Shown: positions 1 through 14,400 of the stretch, one piece after another | Layout of the letters: each line of letters starts with the position of its first letter | Position numbering within the stretch: position 1 is the first letter of the stretch | Origin: Typha latifolia | Taxonomy: Eukaryota > Streptophyta > Magnoliopsida > Poales > Typhaceae | Assembly: GCA_019914945.1 (NCBI GenBank) | Contig: CM034099.1 | Span: forward strand, 7,502,001-7,566,000 | Reading direction: 5' to 3' | DNA length: 64,000 bases | Translations under genes and position numbers: made by a program | The notes under the pieces: generated by a model | Seen by the model: the letters and a program-made list of their open reading frames with translations, nothing else | Told to the model about the DNA's origin: nothing | The model's database searches: none

Positions 1-668
1 AACTCCTGTCCGAGTAAGACTGTATAGGATTCTTCGTTTTTCTTGGCTTGATCCTGATGCATACCTATACGTTTACATATACATCTATGGATAGAGATAG
101 CAAGCGTGAGGAGCCACCGATGCCTTAGCTTGCTAAATTTATAAGAGTGGTTGGGATATAGTATCCAATGCGAATTTTTATGAATTAAAATCAAAACCTT
201 CTCTATTGAAAACAGTGAAATTATAAAAAAAAGTAGTGAGATTGTGGTCCATTCATTGAGTTCCACTCGGGACGGCAGGTTGTTCATTCTCAACTGTAAG
301 TTGCAAATCCAATGTAGGCTGAAGATCCCGAAATTGGGGTGCTTGGATCTGTTTCAGCTGAAAAATTTGAACTTCAAATTTCATGTTTTACTTTTACTCC
401 ACGAAAGTCTCCGAGTATCCGTCATTCATAATCTTGCTTCTGTGAGCAAGTTGTTACCTAATCAGTACAATAGGTGTCGTAACTTTTTTGTTGTGTTGGT
501 ATTTGATTTTTGAATGGTAAATGTTAGTTTTATACTTTTATTGGAAAACACTTCACATTTTTGTCGCCTATTTATTTCTTTAACCTACCAAGGTAATAAT
601 GTCCTTATGCAATTCATCAGCTTAGCGTGGATGGGCTTTTGCTAAAGCTTTCCAATCTTCCAATGTAG

Positions 669-3600
669 CAATTGAAGCAGAATTGGAATCTGGCATCTTT
701 AAGGCAGGTGGCATTCTTGACAGTAATCATGGATATCTTCATAAAATCGGATGGGCTAGGAGTAGCAGAACTGATAAAGGAGTAAGCATCATGTTAACCC
801 TTATCAGTTTTAGCCAAATGATTCTTACATATTATGAAAGATGAATTATCCTTCTTCCCCATTTATTCATTGATTTTTCAAAAGACTACTATCATCAGAA
901 TTTTTATCTCCTGTACCTAATTTGAGTAATTAAATATGCATCTATGATCTTCTTCCTCACCATACTTGAGTAAATGATAGGTATGTTGGGCCACTTTGTC
1001 TATACATGTGCTTTACTTGGATCAAATTCTTATAAGGATTTTCTCACCATAATTTTGAGCAATTTAATTTCTTGTGTAAACCTTCGCCATGTTGTCTACA
1101 ACCTAGAAAAAGGAAATATCTAGGGAGGAATTGTATAAAAGTTTGGCTCTTATTTCCAAAGTGGCCATGTTAATAAGGAGTAAGGACATTTCATTCTTTG
1201 CTTATCCAGTTTGATAGGACATTCACCATAAAAAAATGAGGTATAAAGTTTTAATGATAAAAAAAGCTGACTCAATAATACCTCAGAACTTTTCTTAGTG
1301 GTCATGTCGTATATCATTAAGTTGGCACATGCTAGTTTCATGGGTATTGGTTTAATAATGTGTTAAGCAATCTTATATCAAGAATGAGAAGGAGAAACAG
1401 AAGAAAGATATATAACAAGACTACTTAGATGACAAATTGAGTCTCAATTTCAGAGGATGGTCGCATATTCAATCAAACAGGTGATTTTCTCACCTTCTAC
1501 CGATCCCATACTACCTCCCATGAACTGAAAATCCATAGCCCCAATTGCTATAGAAATACCATTTAATTGGAAAAAACGATGGCTAAGACTGATAAACTAT
1601 AGCCTTCCAAGTACATCAGAGGAAGATCCACTTTAAAGCTGACTTATTCACTTGGCACAAAACTTTGCTACCTAATCAGAATCAGCAAATAGATTTATTG
1701 CTGTTGTTTGAGTTTGAGTGCATTTCTTTGAGGTTTAAATAGATTTAGGGTGTTATATCCACGTTTTGTTAGTGCAACATTTGAACTTAGTCTATGTCTT
1801 AGTCTATGTCCCCTCCCATATCATGTCAAATATTGACTCTGATGGAGATTGTGGTAATAATAATGATGGATTCAGCACCTATATTGGCACTCAAAGAAGA
1901 CTTCAGAGTATGGACGGACATGGACTCAAAGAAGGCGCTTCATGGGAACTAGAAGAACTTATGTACTGTTTAGAATTGATTTGTTTCAGATCTGAAATTT
2001 CTTTTAATATGTCTCCACCTTAGACTCATTTTCTTAGGTATTCAATATGTTTCTGTTTGAGTCTAATGTTAGTTAGTTTAGACTATGCTTAGATTTATTT
2101 GGATGTGGTTGGAGTATAATTTTTAACTTAATGGCATTTAGATTAGAAGGGCCCTACTAGAGGGCTTACCGAACAGTTTTCTCATATAAGCTGATGAATT
2201 AAGACCTTTCGATTTCCTCATTGTGAGGAAATGACAGCTCTGTGGCATTCCAGAGAGAGTCCACTATTCCAGGTTCCTTATTTGTTTCTTTTCTTAATCT
2301 CCTGTTACTTCCTCTTCTTATGTATTCATTCCTTCTTGTTATGTCTTCTTTCCTTTTTGAATCTGAAACAACTCAGAAGTCTCAGAAGTCAGACCATCCT
2401 ATTTGGGCTCATCTGAATAAATCATGGGAAGTTATTATGGCTGAATATCTCATTTAGATCTACATCATACTGACCCAAAACGACCATTCTTGTTTAGCCT
2501 TCATTGGAAGTACCCTCTGTTAGATCTGTGTAAGATCATATCTTTATGATGCAAAAGAGCACATAAATCACAAAGTAGACGTATGCCATTACTAAAAATC
2601 TGGATGAATGTTTCTAGTTTTGCTAGTTAGCATTCCAATCAATGAGATACTCCCAGGATCCCAGCTACATTTGACAAAGATACCTATGTAGTTTGGCAAT
2701 ATAACAATTCGATATCTCAATATTGTTATTTCATTAATGAGATGATATCCACAGTTTAGTCGTCAATATTTATTGTATTCAATTTATGCAACTAGAGAAT
2801 AGAGATATTGAAAAGATGTTTAGCCAAAAAATTGCTACAAGATGAATGTAGTCATGCTGGAGTCTGTCAAAATTTCTGTAGACCACTTCTTGTCTTTCTC
2901 GTCTCTCTTGATCTTAAAGCTTGAAAATTTCTATTGGTTTTTTTTAACCTTTTTCAACTAACATGAAATGCTCTAAATGAGGTTGCAATCATCTCTGTGT
3001 TCCAAATTCTCCATCTGCTAGGTTCATTCATTGGCGACCATGATATCATTGAAGATGGAAATCCCAGAAAATGCATGGAAGGAAGATCCTGCTGGCATTA
3101 ATCTTGCAAATTATATTAACTCTAACTTACCCAGAGATGTCAAAATTTTCAGCATTTTACCTTCCCAAAAGTAAGAAAGTATTCCTTGTTTTATTCGACT
3201 TAGTATTTATACATTTAACTGCATATAGAAAATGATAAAAAGTATACTGCAAAGTGCAAACCACTGTGAAAGTGCTTTTAATCTGTTTCTTATTTTTTGA
3301 TGTAACCAAGTAACACATCAAAATGGTGATGACACCTAGTACTAGTTGTGGTTTATCATGAAACTAAGTATATATGATGTGCAGTGCCATTCCTTGCTGG
3401 CAACTGTTATGCCTTTGCTGTTGTCAGTAAAAGCTATTACCTGTTGCTGTTGAGGATGACATTTCAGTTTCACTCCCTATATTTCAAACCTTAATTGCTT
3501 TTCTTGTACTCTTGTATGCTTGATTCTGGAGAAACATGCACAGTTCTAAATGATTATATCTCATGGTATCTCTGAAAAGCTCTGGTCCAGACTATCTTTT

Positions 3601-6600
3601 GTCATTTAGTCCTTAGTATTGAAAGGAAAAGTTCCCCTCAATTTGAGCCCGCCTTTATCCATAACTAGATATGCATGGATGCATGCACAAGAATGGAAGG
3701 CTTTCACTCAAGCACCTGATGTTGTCCAGTTTTCCAAGAATATATCACTGTTTATGTCGCATATTTTTCTCATCTTTCAGTATCAATCGGATATAGTTTC
3801 ATATATTTTTGTCCTTTCAAGACATGTTCCTAATAAGTGAGGCATATAGTGAGTTTTCAATCATAGTTTGCCCTTATGAGCTGCAAAATCTGATGCTTGG
3901 TCTGTTGCTTTTCCTCATGAACGTGGCTGGTAAAAGTACAAGTAACTTCTCTATTTGGTTAAATAGAAGTTTTTAACTTCTCTCTCTAATAAAATTTTAA
4001 GTGACTTCATATTCTTCTTAGTTACCTTTGACTTTAGGAGTTTTGATGCAAGAGAATATTACCTTTAACTTTAGGGGTTTTGATGCAAGAAGCGAGTGTT
4101 CTCTCCGGATGTACTCTTATCTCCTTCCTGCTGAAATTATTGGGATCAAAGGTGACTGCAGCTCTGCAGAAATCCATGATCATTTAGCTGACTTCAACAA
4201 TATACTGAAAAGCTTTGAGGTACTTGTTTTATTGGCTTTATTTGTGCAGATATGCCTTTGTTTCAAGTTGACATGTCTTACATAAGTTCTTAGGAGATAA
4301 CGTTGGGATCAATTCAGATACTCTTCCTAGTCCTTTATGGCCTGATTTTAATGGATATACAAGTTGTGGAAATCTTAAGCACATGGATTACCATGCGGGT
4401 TTGCATAAGTCGATACACATCGTGCCAGTAAGTTATTGACATTGATACAGGGAGAGTATCTTGATACTCATTCATGTCTACTCATCAATATGCGCCACTA
4501 GAATTGAACATATCTTATTAAAAAAAAAAAAATCTAATTTGGGGTCTCTTTCATTTCTTTTGATTCCTCTTTGTATTTTGGTGCTTGATCTATACATACT
4601 TCAAATTTTGGAATTCAGTTTTACTCAAGTTATTTGCCCCAACAAAGAGGATTTGAGAAAAATTGGGGGAAAACATGATATTAGAATCTAATTGCATATG
4701 CTACACTAACATATGGTACTGAATGACTTTAAATTTAGCTCCTAAAATCTATTTTAAGGTCGTAGAAAAGTTTATAGATTGTTTTTCGGCATGTCAAGAC
4801 TATTTAGTGTGCGAACAAATAGGCACGACATATGCTAGTGATACTTACCGTGCTGAGCCAAGGTCGACATGCCCCTTGCCACTAGCACAACAATCCTTGC
4901 ATAAGCATCTATTCTAAAATTTTAATGAATGCCATGAATATACTAATGGAAGAAACTTCCTCGACCAATTGGTGACTTGCAATACATGTAGCAAAATGCT
5001 TGTTGGTAAATATGTTGTGCATAGCTTTAGGTATGTAATTGGTTCTTCAGCTTATATTGCATGGTCAGCATCTTTGAAAGTCTTTTACATGATTAACATT
5101 AATTAGTTGAAATTCATGCATGGGCCTTTGCATGAGCTTCATGTGTTAACTGTTAAAGTGATAAAATTACATGTACAGGTTGAGCTATTGGCAGATAGAA
5201 AATATAATGTCTTATTTGTTTCCAATCCAGGGAGAACATCCATTTCATAACTACACAGTTCGTTCCAAGTATAGGAAACAACCTTCTCGGAAAGGCCGAA
5301 AAATAAGAACAATATCTTTAGAGAACTCTATGTCCTCTGTAGTTGGGAAAAGTCAATATGTAGACACTGGAGATGAGGAAGCTGCAGTAGATCACTGTGA
5401 AGAACAGTCAAATCTTCTGTCTGATGTTGACTGCAACGAACAAGAAGATTCCATGGAACAAAATGATGAATCGAGAGATTCATGGGGTTGTCAAGTGGTT
5501 CGTGCAAGATGGCTTCGTGAGCCTGATGAATTGGATAGACTAAATGCATCACACTTCAGAAAGATCTTTAGCTGCTCTTGTGGAAATATAGAGAACTCAT
5601 CAGGAATGAATTATGTGGAATTATCTATATGTGGGGAATCATTCATGCTACATCAGGTAGACAAATCACTTTTGTTCTTTCTTTTTGACTAGCAAATATG
5701 AGCTCCTTCTATGATGATATGCAAAATTTGTTGTACATATATCTACATATAGAATGCAAAGTCTTTTCTTCTTTTAAGATGACTGTAATATATTCTGGCA
5801 AAATTTTTGTGCTCTCTATTGATAAGAACATGGAACTTCAGATTTCATCTGCAAAATTGTGGGACTGAACTCAAACTAAAGCAACTTGAGATTTAGATGA
5901 TTTGTTACAAATCCTGCATTTCTGCTATGAACTTATGATGAACCTAAATGAAGTATTATACTGAGTAAATCATATACAGAGATAAAACTACTGTTGGAGA
6001 ACATAGGCTTAAAAGCTAAATGTTTGGTACTAAATAGTCCTTATTTGGAGGTTGAATTATTTGATGCAACCTCTCTGTTATTCTTCTTATGCATGCCTGA
6101 TTATATGTCCATTCTTTCTTTGAGGCCTTTATGTGTCAACTTCAAAAATTTTGGTGTAAAATTTTTGGTATGTGGATTTGATTCGACCTTCCTGTAGTCT
6201 AGTTATGCTTGTATTCAGACCCATGTTACTTTTCTTTATGATGCTTTTAACTATCACCCTTCTCAGTTCAAACTGTTGACCTAGATCTTGCGTATATTTC
6301 AGTTATCGAAGATGAGCATTATAACTTGAAAGTAGGTTTCTGATACAAACTTTGTTGTATAACACATTATAACGGCAAAATTATGGGCAAAGTTTAACTG
6401 TGTTCCATGTATCCATTCCATAGTAGCTTCATTTTATTGTGATGACTGATATTCAACCATGATCTGAGGTTGTGCATATCTTAATTATTCGTAACATACT
6501 TGTCATCACAGATCCGGAAAATGGTTGGGACTGCTGTAGCAGTGAAGCGTGGATTGTTACCGAAAGATATCATAGAATTGTCTCTTGCAAAGTTCTCTCG

Positions 6601-6943
6601 CATTGTTTTACCCCTTGCCCCTTCAGAGGTTCTGATCCTTAAGGGCAATCACTTCTTTGTGAGAAAGCGACCTGGAAAGATCATACGACCTGAAATCCAA
6701 ACAATGGCTGAATCTGAAGAAATCCAGAAAGCGATTGAGGAGTATTACTCGACTGTGTTGTTGCCTGAGGTCTCACAATTCTTAGATGCGTCCAAATCCC
6801 CATGGAAGGAATGGGTGGATAACTTAGATTTGTACACAAGCATTCCAGATACAGAATTGGATGAAGTCAGAAAGGCATGGAAAGTGTGGAAAGAGGATTT
6901 TGTGCAAGTGAAGAAATTGAGGTTGAGTTATAATAGTAAATAG
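669..6943 (+). CDS. tRNA pseudouridine synthase, TruA/PUS1 type (5' part outside the window)
   Basis: Exons read by frame and GT-AG borders: 669-781, 3022-3170, 4075-4219, 5231-5656 and 6512-6943 (TAG stop). They join in phase to about 420 residues. Exon 1 ends in ARSSRTDKG and exon 2 begins [16 protein letters not shown]: together the TruA catalytic motif, whose Asp in RTDKGVH is the nucleophile that converts uridine to pseudouridine in tRNA. Exon 3 gives [18 protein letters not shown], the next conserved block. Exon 4 has GEHPFHNYT, then a long acidic low-complexity insert of about 90 residues, then [13 protein letters not shown]. Exon 5 has [16 protein letters not shown], typical of the C-terminal half. 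The start codon and first exons are not in the window: exon 669 opens inside a codon after an acceptor. Intron 1 is 2.2 kb. Family assignment is firm; nuclear versus organelle location cannot be read without the N-terminus. An unusual duplicated acceptor precedes exon 3. Confidence 0.93.
4024..4090 (+). repeat. Tandem duplication of an intron-exon border (two 3' splice acceptors)
   Basis: Two 30-bp copies, 4024-4053 and 4061-4090, differ at 2 positions and lie 37 bp apart. Each has a CTTTAG acceptor followed by the codons for FDAR. Both acceptors restore the same reading frame from the upstream exon. Use of the first (AG at 4036-4037) gives SFDAREYYL and then an in-frame TAA at 4066-4068. Use of the second (AG at 4073-4074) gives [18 protein letters not shown] and the full protein. 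Confidence 0.85.
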
Positions 6944-7920
6944 ATCTTGCTGATCTCACACCCGCAGAAGGTATGTTTTGCCCCCAATTTTTCCCTTTTT
7001 CTGAAAACGTGTGCAAAGTTTTTCCTCTCTCCAGTGGCTTGACGTGACTGGAGAGATCCACATCTTTTTCTTTTCTCATCATGTGTTATCAATGTAGTTC
7101 TGAGTTTACTTTTCTGTATAAGGAAAATATCTCGATGCTAGGTTTCTCATGCATCATGCTGGTTGATGATTTACATTTATCCAAAGGTTGTTATAAGGTG
7201 TATATTACAAAATTCCAAATTCTTTTAGATTGTTTCCTCCGGTTATTCTCTATTCAATTTCCTATGGTGGTTTCTTGGGAAATAGGTTCCTCATACATAG
7301 GAGTAAGTATGATCTAGGATGCAGATTCACAAAATGCCTCTGTCAGAAGAAAAAAGAACACAAGAAAGAAAAGTAGAAAACAAGGTGGAATTTGCCACCC
7401 AGTGGTGCACAATATTGCTAATCTATAGAGACAAATATGAGACACATTTTTCACTTATTATTGTCTTCTTAAGCAACCAAAATCAGGCGATGATGCTAGG
7501 TCTATGTGCAAACATCTGAGTGATGCTGTTTTTCCAGGATATTCTAGGCTTCAGCTGTGGCAGCATCACTAGCTTTCTCACTTAGGAGGACCCACAAAAG
7601 ACCGGCCTCCATATGTATGCCATTTGCATTTAGAATGATCATCTTGGCCATGGAAGCATGAGCTCAATGTCTGCAGGAACAAGCTTTGAACCCTGGCAAT
7701 TCTCTCCCTTGTGGCATGGAAGCATTTTTTGACACCAGCCTCACTAGGGATGTTGCAAAATCTAGGAATGTTGGATATAAAATGAGTGCTGAAGCGTAGA
7801 TCCTATGAACTCGGAATAAAAGCCCCATTTTGTTGCATTTGGGATGACATTTCATGTTCCTCGTGAGTTCAACCGGATGTGGAATGGAGTTATGATCAAT
7901 AAATTTGTTTTGAACTCTTG
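6944..7920 (+). other. Probable 3' UTR of the pseudouridine synthase gene, with an intron
   Basis: After the stop at 6943, a good donor (AAG|GTATGT, 6971) and a polypyrimidine acceptor (TTTTTCCAG, AG at 7536-7537) suggest an intron in the 3' UTR. An AATAAA signal at about 7899 could end the transcript. The stop lies about 27 nt before the proposed junction, less than the ~50-55 nt that usually triggers decay. Inferred from splice consensus only. Confidence 0.4.
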
Positions 7921-9002
7921 TAGAATTTATAATCTTTTTTGGATATATATTCTTTTCACAAATTACAGTGCTACTGTTGTAAGCATATTGAAATGGTAAA
8001 ATCCTGAACTTTAAAAGTTTCTACATTTTTTTTTCCGTGTGAAAAAGCTTCAGTTCATGAACCAGGCAATTACATATCAATTACACAAGTCAGAATCAGG
8101 TGCTAAGCACAAGATATAAAGGCCAGACAGGCAAGATTCCACTGCACATCACAATTTGATTAGAGGTGTTCATTGCCTCGTCAGGACTAAAGGTTATCAT
8201 AAGGACACTTTTTAGGGTTATCATAAGCACACTTTTTAAGGGTTATTTAGTTCAAGTACATCTTTGAACTCATACCTTTTCACATGGGTGGAAAAAAATA
8301 TGGCAAGATATTAGTAAGTTCACTTCAATTCCTAGTTTTCCTTTCTGCTATTTGCTTTATTGATGATGCAACCTATAGTCATGCACTGTCAACTACATGG
8401 TTCGATTACAGAGAAGATAAGGAGTTCTGTCAAATGCTGCCATCTTAGCAGTTTGTGGTGTAGACGCTGGTACACAGGTAAAGACATCACATTGCTTCTG
8501 TTTTCCACTAGGTTTCTGGAATCTAGCCTGTGAATGTATATATGTTTATGTTATACCTGAGGGATAATCTACCATAAGAACATTAACATATCCCATCTTT
8601 TTTTCTTTTCCCGAGTTACTAAAGCATCTCGTTCTTGATTTCATTAGATTTATTCTCACTGTAGGCTTGTCTTTTGCCAAAATGAATTATAATTACTATG
8701 CACATCAGATGATACTATTTGGTGCTTGAACAAGCTTTTGATTTAGTTTGCTATCCAGCAGACTGTAGGGGTCATAACTTTATCAAAGAAATGTTTCTTC
8801 ACTGTTTATATCCTTCAGAAACGAAACAAAGCAGTTGGGTACAATAACATACAACATTTTCATTAATACACAGGTGCTTCCTTTTTGTGGTACACCATGC
8901 TCTCGCATTTTGCTAAGTTATCTGATAATTATACAGAGAACTTAAAAGCCTTCGTAAAGGGAACTTCCAATCACAACAAAAAAGCTGAACATTTCAATCT
9001 TG
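7921..9002. other. Intergenic, between convergent genes
   Basis: No coding region recognised. The only clear structure is a two-copy imperfect tandem repeat at about 8191-8245, with a unit near 28 bp containing TTATCATAAG and ACACTTTTTA. Confidence 0.5.
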
Positions 9003-10429
9003 TTAACCACTTCCAGAGCAATTCTTGATGGCCTGCAGCACTGCTTGTTTCACAACATGAGCATCCACACTTTCGGTTTGTTCCTGCAATACAGAACTTT
9101 GGTAATCATCTACTTGTGTTGTATGAAGAATATTCTGCGTATGTAACTATGTTTATATCATAATAGTATTGTTCATCATGGAGAGACAGGTATTAGTTAC
9201 AAGCTAAATCTTGTAGTCTTGTACTAACATTTTCTTATCAATGTAGAATTATTCTTGTTTAAGAATGCGAGCAACATCTAGATATTTATGATAAAAGCAT
9301 TTGAAGAATTTAGTTGGAGTTAGTTTAGTATTTTTCCAGGTAGATTATGGACATTATTTTGTAAAGTAAATGATCAAGACTACTAGCAAGCAGTACCTAT
9401 TAGAACTTCTGAGCAAATTATTCTACCCAAGTTCTCTTTTCTATCAATATATTCTGTATGAAGGAAAGTTTTTATCCTGGATAAAACTAACAGATTCAAA
9501 TCTTATGTTTGATAAAAGAAGAAACAAAAGGAGATGAAACCATATGTTGGAATTGTAAGCCAATACATGGATTATTTCTTCTTACTTCTCCTCCAACCGC
9601 TTGGAGACAAAATTTGTCAGTGCATGAAGCCCTAGCTTCCAGTACATTGAGACCCAGCTCTTCAAATGCTTCCAGAATGGAGACAAGCAACCCTGGGTAG
9701 CTCGTCTCTGAAAACACATTGATGAGGAATCCTCTCTCTAGGGTTTCAACAGTGACCTGGCATGAGTTTGGATGCAAGTAGAAGTATATCAGAAGATGAG
9801 AATAATTTGAGAACACAACGGAAATAAATGATATCAATGCTACCATAGGTACATGTTCTTGTTTGACGATATTTTGCGTGCACGCAATCTCTTGATGCAG
9901 TCTTACAACCTTCTGTTTCAATTTCTCGATGTACCTCGATGCATCGACAATGATCGACATCTCATTTGGCTGTGTATCACAAAATAGAAGATAAGAATCA
10001 GATGAATATATACATTGCCTAGATCAAGGAAATCAAAAGCTATGCACTCCTAGATGTAATACTGAAGGGGTAAAAGGAGAGAGTTTGATTGTGAACCAAT
10101 GGTTGTTTATGTATTAGCTTATCATCTTGTTTTCTTCCTTTTAATTTCACTTCCTTCTCTCATATTCTAACATGTCTGAGTAATTGATAATAAAGAGACA
10201 ACATGTATAGCTGTTTGAGGAAATAAGAAAAGAAAATTCAAAGAAGAAGAAGAAGAAGAATTGCAGAAAAAGACCATGAAACGATGCGAATGTCTAGATA
10301 AGAGCATTAAGATGCCATGAATACGAATATAAACTTGAAGTAAATTACTGCACGGGAATTGGTGATTGAGCGAAGAAGCTGCAACTTCTCATGTAGATCA
10401 TCAGCTCTCTTGTGCTCCCTAGACACCAT
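9003..10429 (-). CDS. Short HLH protein with C-terminal ACT-like domain (SCREAM-like family)
   Basis: Four exons on the minus strand: 10429-10349, 9969-9844, 9756-9586 and 9083-9003 (TAA). They encode 152 residues in perfect phase. Residues 1-60 read [20 protein letters not shown], then [17 protein letters not shown], a helix-loop-helix with helix 2 continuing into a leucine-rich coiled coil. Residues 70-126 ([38 protein letters not shown]) form the ACT-like beta-alpha-beta fold seen at the C-terminus of many plant bHLH factors. The tail is [20 protein letters not shown]. Only a stub of a basic region (REHKR) precedes helix 1, so DNA binding is doubtful; a dimerising regulator is more likely. 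The first ATG after the (GA)n tract is used. Donor 2 could also lie 9 bp earlier (after EH). Expected in the nucleus. Confidence 0.9.
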
Positions 10430-10541
<112 letters not shown>

Positions 10542-11391
10542 GTGGCAGTGTTCAAGTCTGGGGTGACTTAGGTTGTTTAAAGAGAGGGAAGGAGGCCTCA
10601 AACCTATATGTAACTCCTGATAGCCACCCACATAAACTGCCACAAGTTAAACTTCAAAACACAAAAAACTATCCAATTTATGTGCCAGATATTATTCAAA
10701 CTACCCTCCAATGCCAAGTGAAATTTTTACCTCTAAACAACTTTTGAAGTGCGTACTTTGTCGTATCCGGTAATGCTAGCGTTTAGTAATAGCATTAGAT
10801 ATACATAAATATCTCTTTTGAGTTAAATTGAATTGGATTAATCATCCTATTGCCCATAAGTTAATGATTTATTACATTAATTTAATCAATCGATACGTAT
10901 CATCTTAACAATCTCTTGTTTAGCAAAACAGCAAGAAGAGCATGTGGAAGAATGCCAGCTAAGTTGAAGTGATCCAGACCAACAATCCCAGATAATTATC
11001 TTAGAGCAGGAGTTGTGGGGTTCATTAATATGCAATGATTAATTAATATTTTTCATTTATACCCTTCTAAAATTTCGTCTCTAAAGTTGATATTTACGCG
11101 TTATGTCATTCCCCAATTGCTTTACGGATTCTAGATTAAAAAATATTATTATAGATTAAAAAAGAGATATCAAATTATTTATACTTTAGATTAGAACAAC
11201 TATTTAAATTATTGCACACATAATCTCAATCATAATTTTACTCATTATTTGACTAAAGTTATTTTTAAAATTCTCTCTCCTATCATCCACCTATTTCATT
11301 ATTTTCTGCTCAATATTTTTGGCCTAATTTTTTCACTCAATTTTTCTATCTATCTCCTCTCTTAAGTTACCGCCTATCTCATTACATACTT

Positions 11392-11461
<70 letters not shown>

Positions 11462-14400
11462 CATATATTTAATTTAAATTTATATATCAACTCAATGACA
11501 TTTGACTCAATTTTTTATTTTTTATTTATACTTTATCTAAACTTTATGTTATACTAAAGATGATTATTACTTCTAGAATCTAGATTACATTAGAATACTC
11601 TATTCTAGATTAGAGGTACAATTTGAAGAGTAAGAATCTAAAATAATTATTCTATATTTTCACTTAATGTCAAAGCAAACAAGGTATTATGCGCCATAAA
11701 AGTTGACCCACAGTTAAATTTAGATATATTTAAAATAGATAAAAATATCTTTTATCCATTGTTTATTTGTTGCTTTTATTAAATGGTTCAGATTTTAGCA
11801 TATAGTTATTAAAAAGTAACTAAGAATGGTTTCGATAGAAAAGGGTGGTACATACACTGATACACATACATGCAAATATAAAATTTAAAAAAAGGTATAG
11901 AAATTAAAAGATAAGTAGGTTTTGAGGTTATATCATATGTTAAGCAACGTAGGGATTAATAAGGAATGTGTGATTTTGTGAGTATTGAGTGGTGAATGCC
12001 TCCAAAATACCCCTCACGGGGAGGATATCACCTCACCCTTTTTGTCCACTCTATTACAAAGAATAATACAACTAAGTAACATCTTTCTTCTCTTTTTCTC
12101 TTTTAAAAACAAAATGGAATTTTTAGATTGCTATGCTTGAATCTATGCACAATCAAACACCACAAATATCTCTTTCATGTCCATTCTCTTTGACTTATGG
12201 ATTCATACAAAATTTATACAACAGATTAGCTACTACTAAGCTACACATTTACACCCAGCTGTAGAGGACTACAGTTCTCTTACATCCATCAGCAAAAGTC
12301 TAGAGCTGCCAATGGCAACAATATGGGAAGAACTCTAGTGGGAGAGAAACCACTGTATCTTTCACTTCTCCACTTTAACGACCTCAGGCTTCATGTCGGA
12401 GAAAATAGCAACTTTACTATCAGAGTTACTATCAGAGTGAAATAGAACTGATCACTCTCCTTTGATGATTTCTCAGCTATTTGTCAATTATTGTAAATTT
12501 TACTTATACCTCCCCTCCGATCTCTCTCTATCATACATTCTCACAATCTCAATATAACATCGTCCAACCCCCATTCTTTTTCCTTGTTGGAGGTTATTAA
12601 TTTTCACCATCATATAGCATTTGTCTACATCATAGTGATGGGCCACCCTACAACAGTACATGACAAGATTCCATTTCATCTATATTGGACTTAGCATTAT
12701 CTAAGTTTGTCATTTTAGTTGAGATGCTAGAGCCTATCATTATGTTTGCTGACCTTAAACAGAAAAGGCTTGTTAGATATATCTACGTAAGGTGGCGTTC
12801 TCATTTTTCTTTTTCTTTTTTATCCTTCAAGATGTACCTCTAAACCGATTTAGTTAAATTGAGTGTTTGGTCCTAAACTATGAATAAATAATATTATCAT
12901 TACCTTTGATAAGATATGCAGTTTAAACTAGAGTGTTTCTAAGATTAGAGTAAAAAGTAAGAATTGAGATTATCTTAGGTAAATTCTAGCCAATGGATGG
13001 GATACATCGATTTTTAATTCAGAGACGCAATGCCTACATATATATTAGCAATGTCTCTCGATCAGTAGTTGCTAATATAAGCTTCTAGATAGGAAATGCA
13101 TGTTTGTAGGAATGAAAAGGAAGTTTCTACGTGCCAAATGATAGATATTGCCATTTTGTTTTATTAAGAGTAAAATGGTAACTTTTTTTTTTTTGAACCT
13201 ATAAACTTATTTCAAATGGGGATAAAAACTAAGTTAATCATGCTTTTAGAAGAGAAAAAAAAACTAGCGTTTGGTTATGAAATCAAGTTAGTGGCCACTA
13301 ATCTTCTAAATGAATTTGGCTAATTTATCCCTCGAAGTTTGCTTCAACCCAAACATTTTGATTTTGACAACACTTAGAAGATTAGAATAAGAATTATGGT
13401 ATGAACCTAGCCTTTGTTAAGGGATTATCTAACAACAAAAGTTTAGGGTTAGTTTACTAGAGCCAAACTTTCTAAACCCTTGCTACTTAACTAATATTTC
13501 TAAAAGTCACACTCCATTATAACAAAAGGCACATCAAACATAGAAAATTTATGCACTTAATTTTATATATTAAATTAAAAAATAATTAAATTGTGATATC
13601 TCCATGATATAGCCAATTCAATATTTATCTATCCTCTTTCTATGTGCAATGCAATGCATAGGATACACATATGAGCAGGCATGCATGTTGAGATATTATA
13701 TATATTGTTGGTAGCAGTTTAAACTTCCAAATTATCCTATTATCCAGTAATATGAATAAAAATAATGAAAATATATTATAAATAGATGTTTTTATATATT
13801 TAGATGTATGCTATTTAACCTTAATCTAATCTATAGGGAGGATAATATCATGATCAAAAGACCCCATGCATCAAGTACATTCATTGGAACTCTAAATTGC
13901 TGGCCAATCAGATAGAACAGCCTTAACGGTCACAAGGTTTGAATGAGGCCTCTCTGCCAAGAGCCTTCTCGTGACCTCTTTGTTGTTAACTCTACTCTAC
14001 TACTCCATTCTTGAATTGGGTTTGGTGCAATATTAGGGTTTGGTCTGGGCTTCTACTGTGGCCATGTACCATCATGTTCACATGCATGCAAAACCTCTTT
14101 CTACCCTCTCTTCCTTCATGTACATTTAGTGATCACAAACCAACAACTCTACTCCTATACCTCTTCCCTTTGTCTCTTTACCCTTGCCTTGTGGTTCTCA
14201 CCTACATGTCCTCTATCTTTCGTTAGGGTTTTTCATCACCCAGAGATGTTTTCATTAGGATGAAGAAGTTTTATCTATCTTTTTTCTATTTCTTTTAATT
14301 TTTAGATTTATCATAATGATAGGATGCGGAAGTGCCGGTCGATGACTTGGTCTATAGATTAGCGAGGTCCCAACTGGTTGATAACCTACATTTGGCTCTC

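Noticed and set aside
8191..8245. Word ATAAGCACACTTTTTA here and again near 43470, possibly a dispersed repeat
   Set aside because: Only about 16 bases shared, with no similarity around them.
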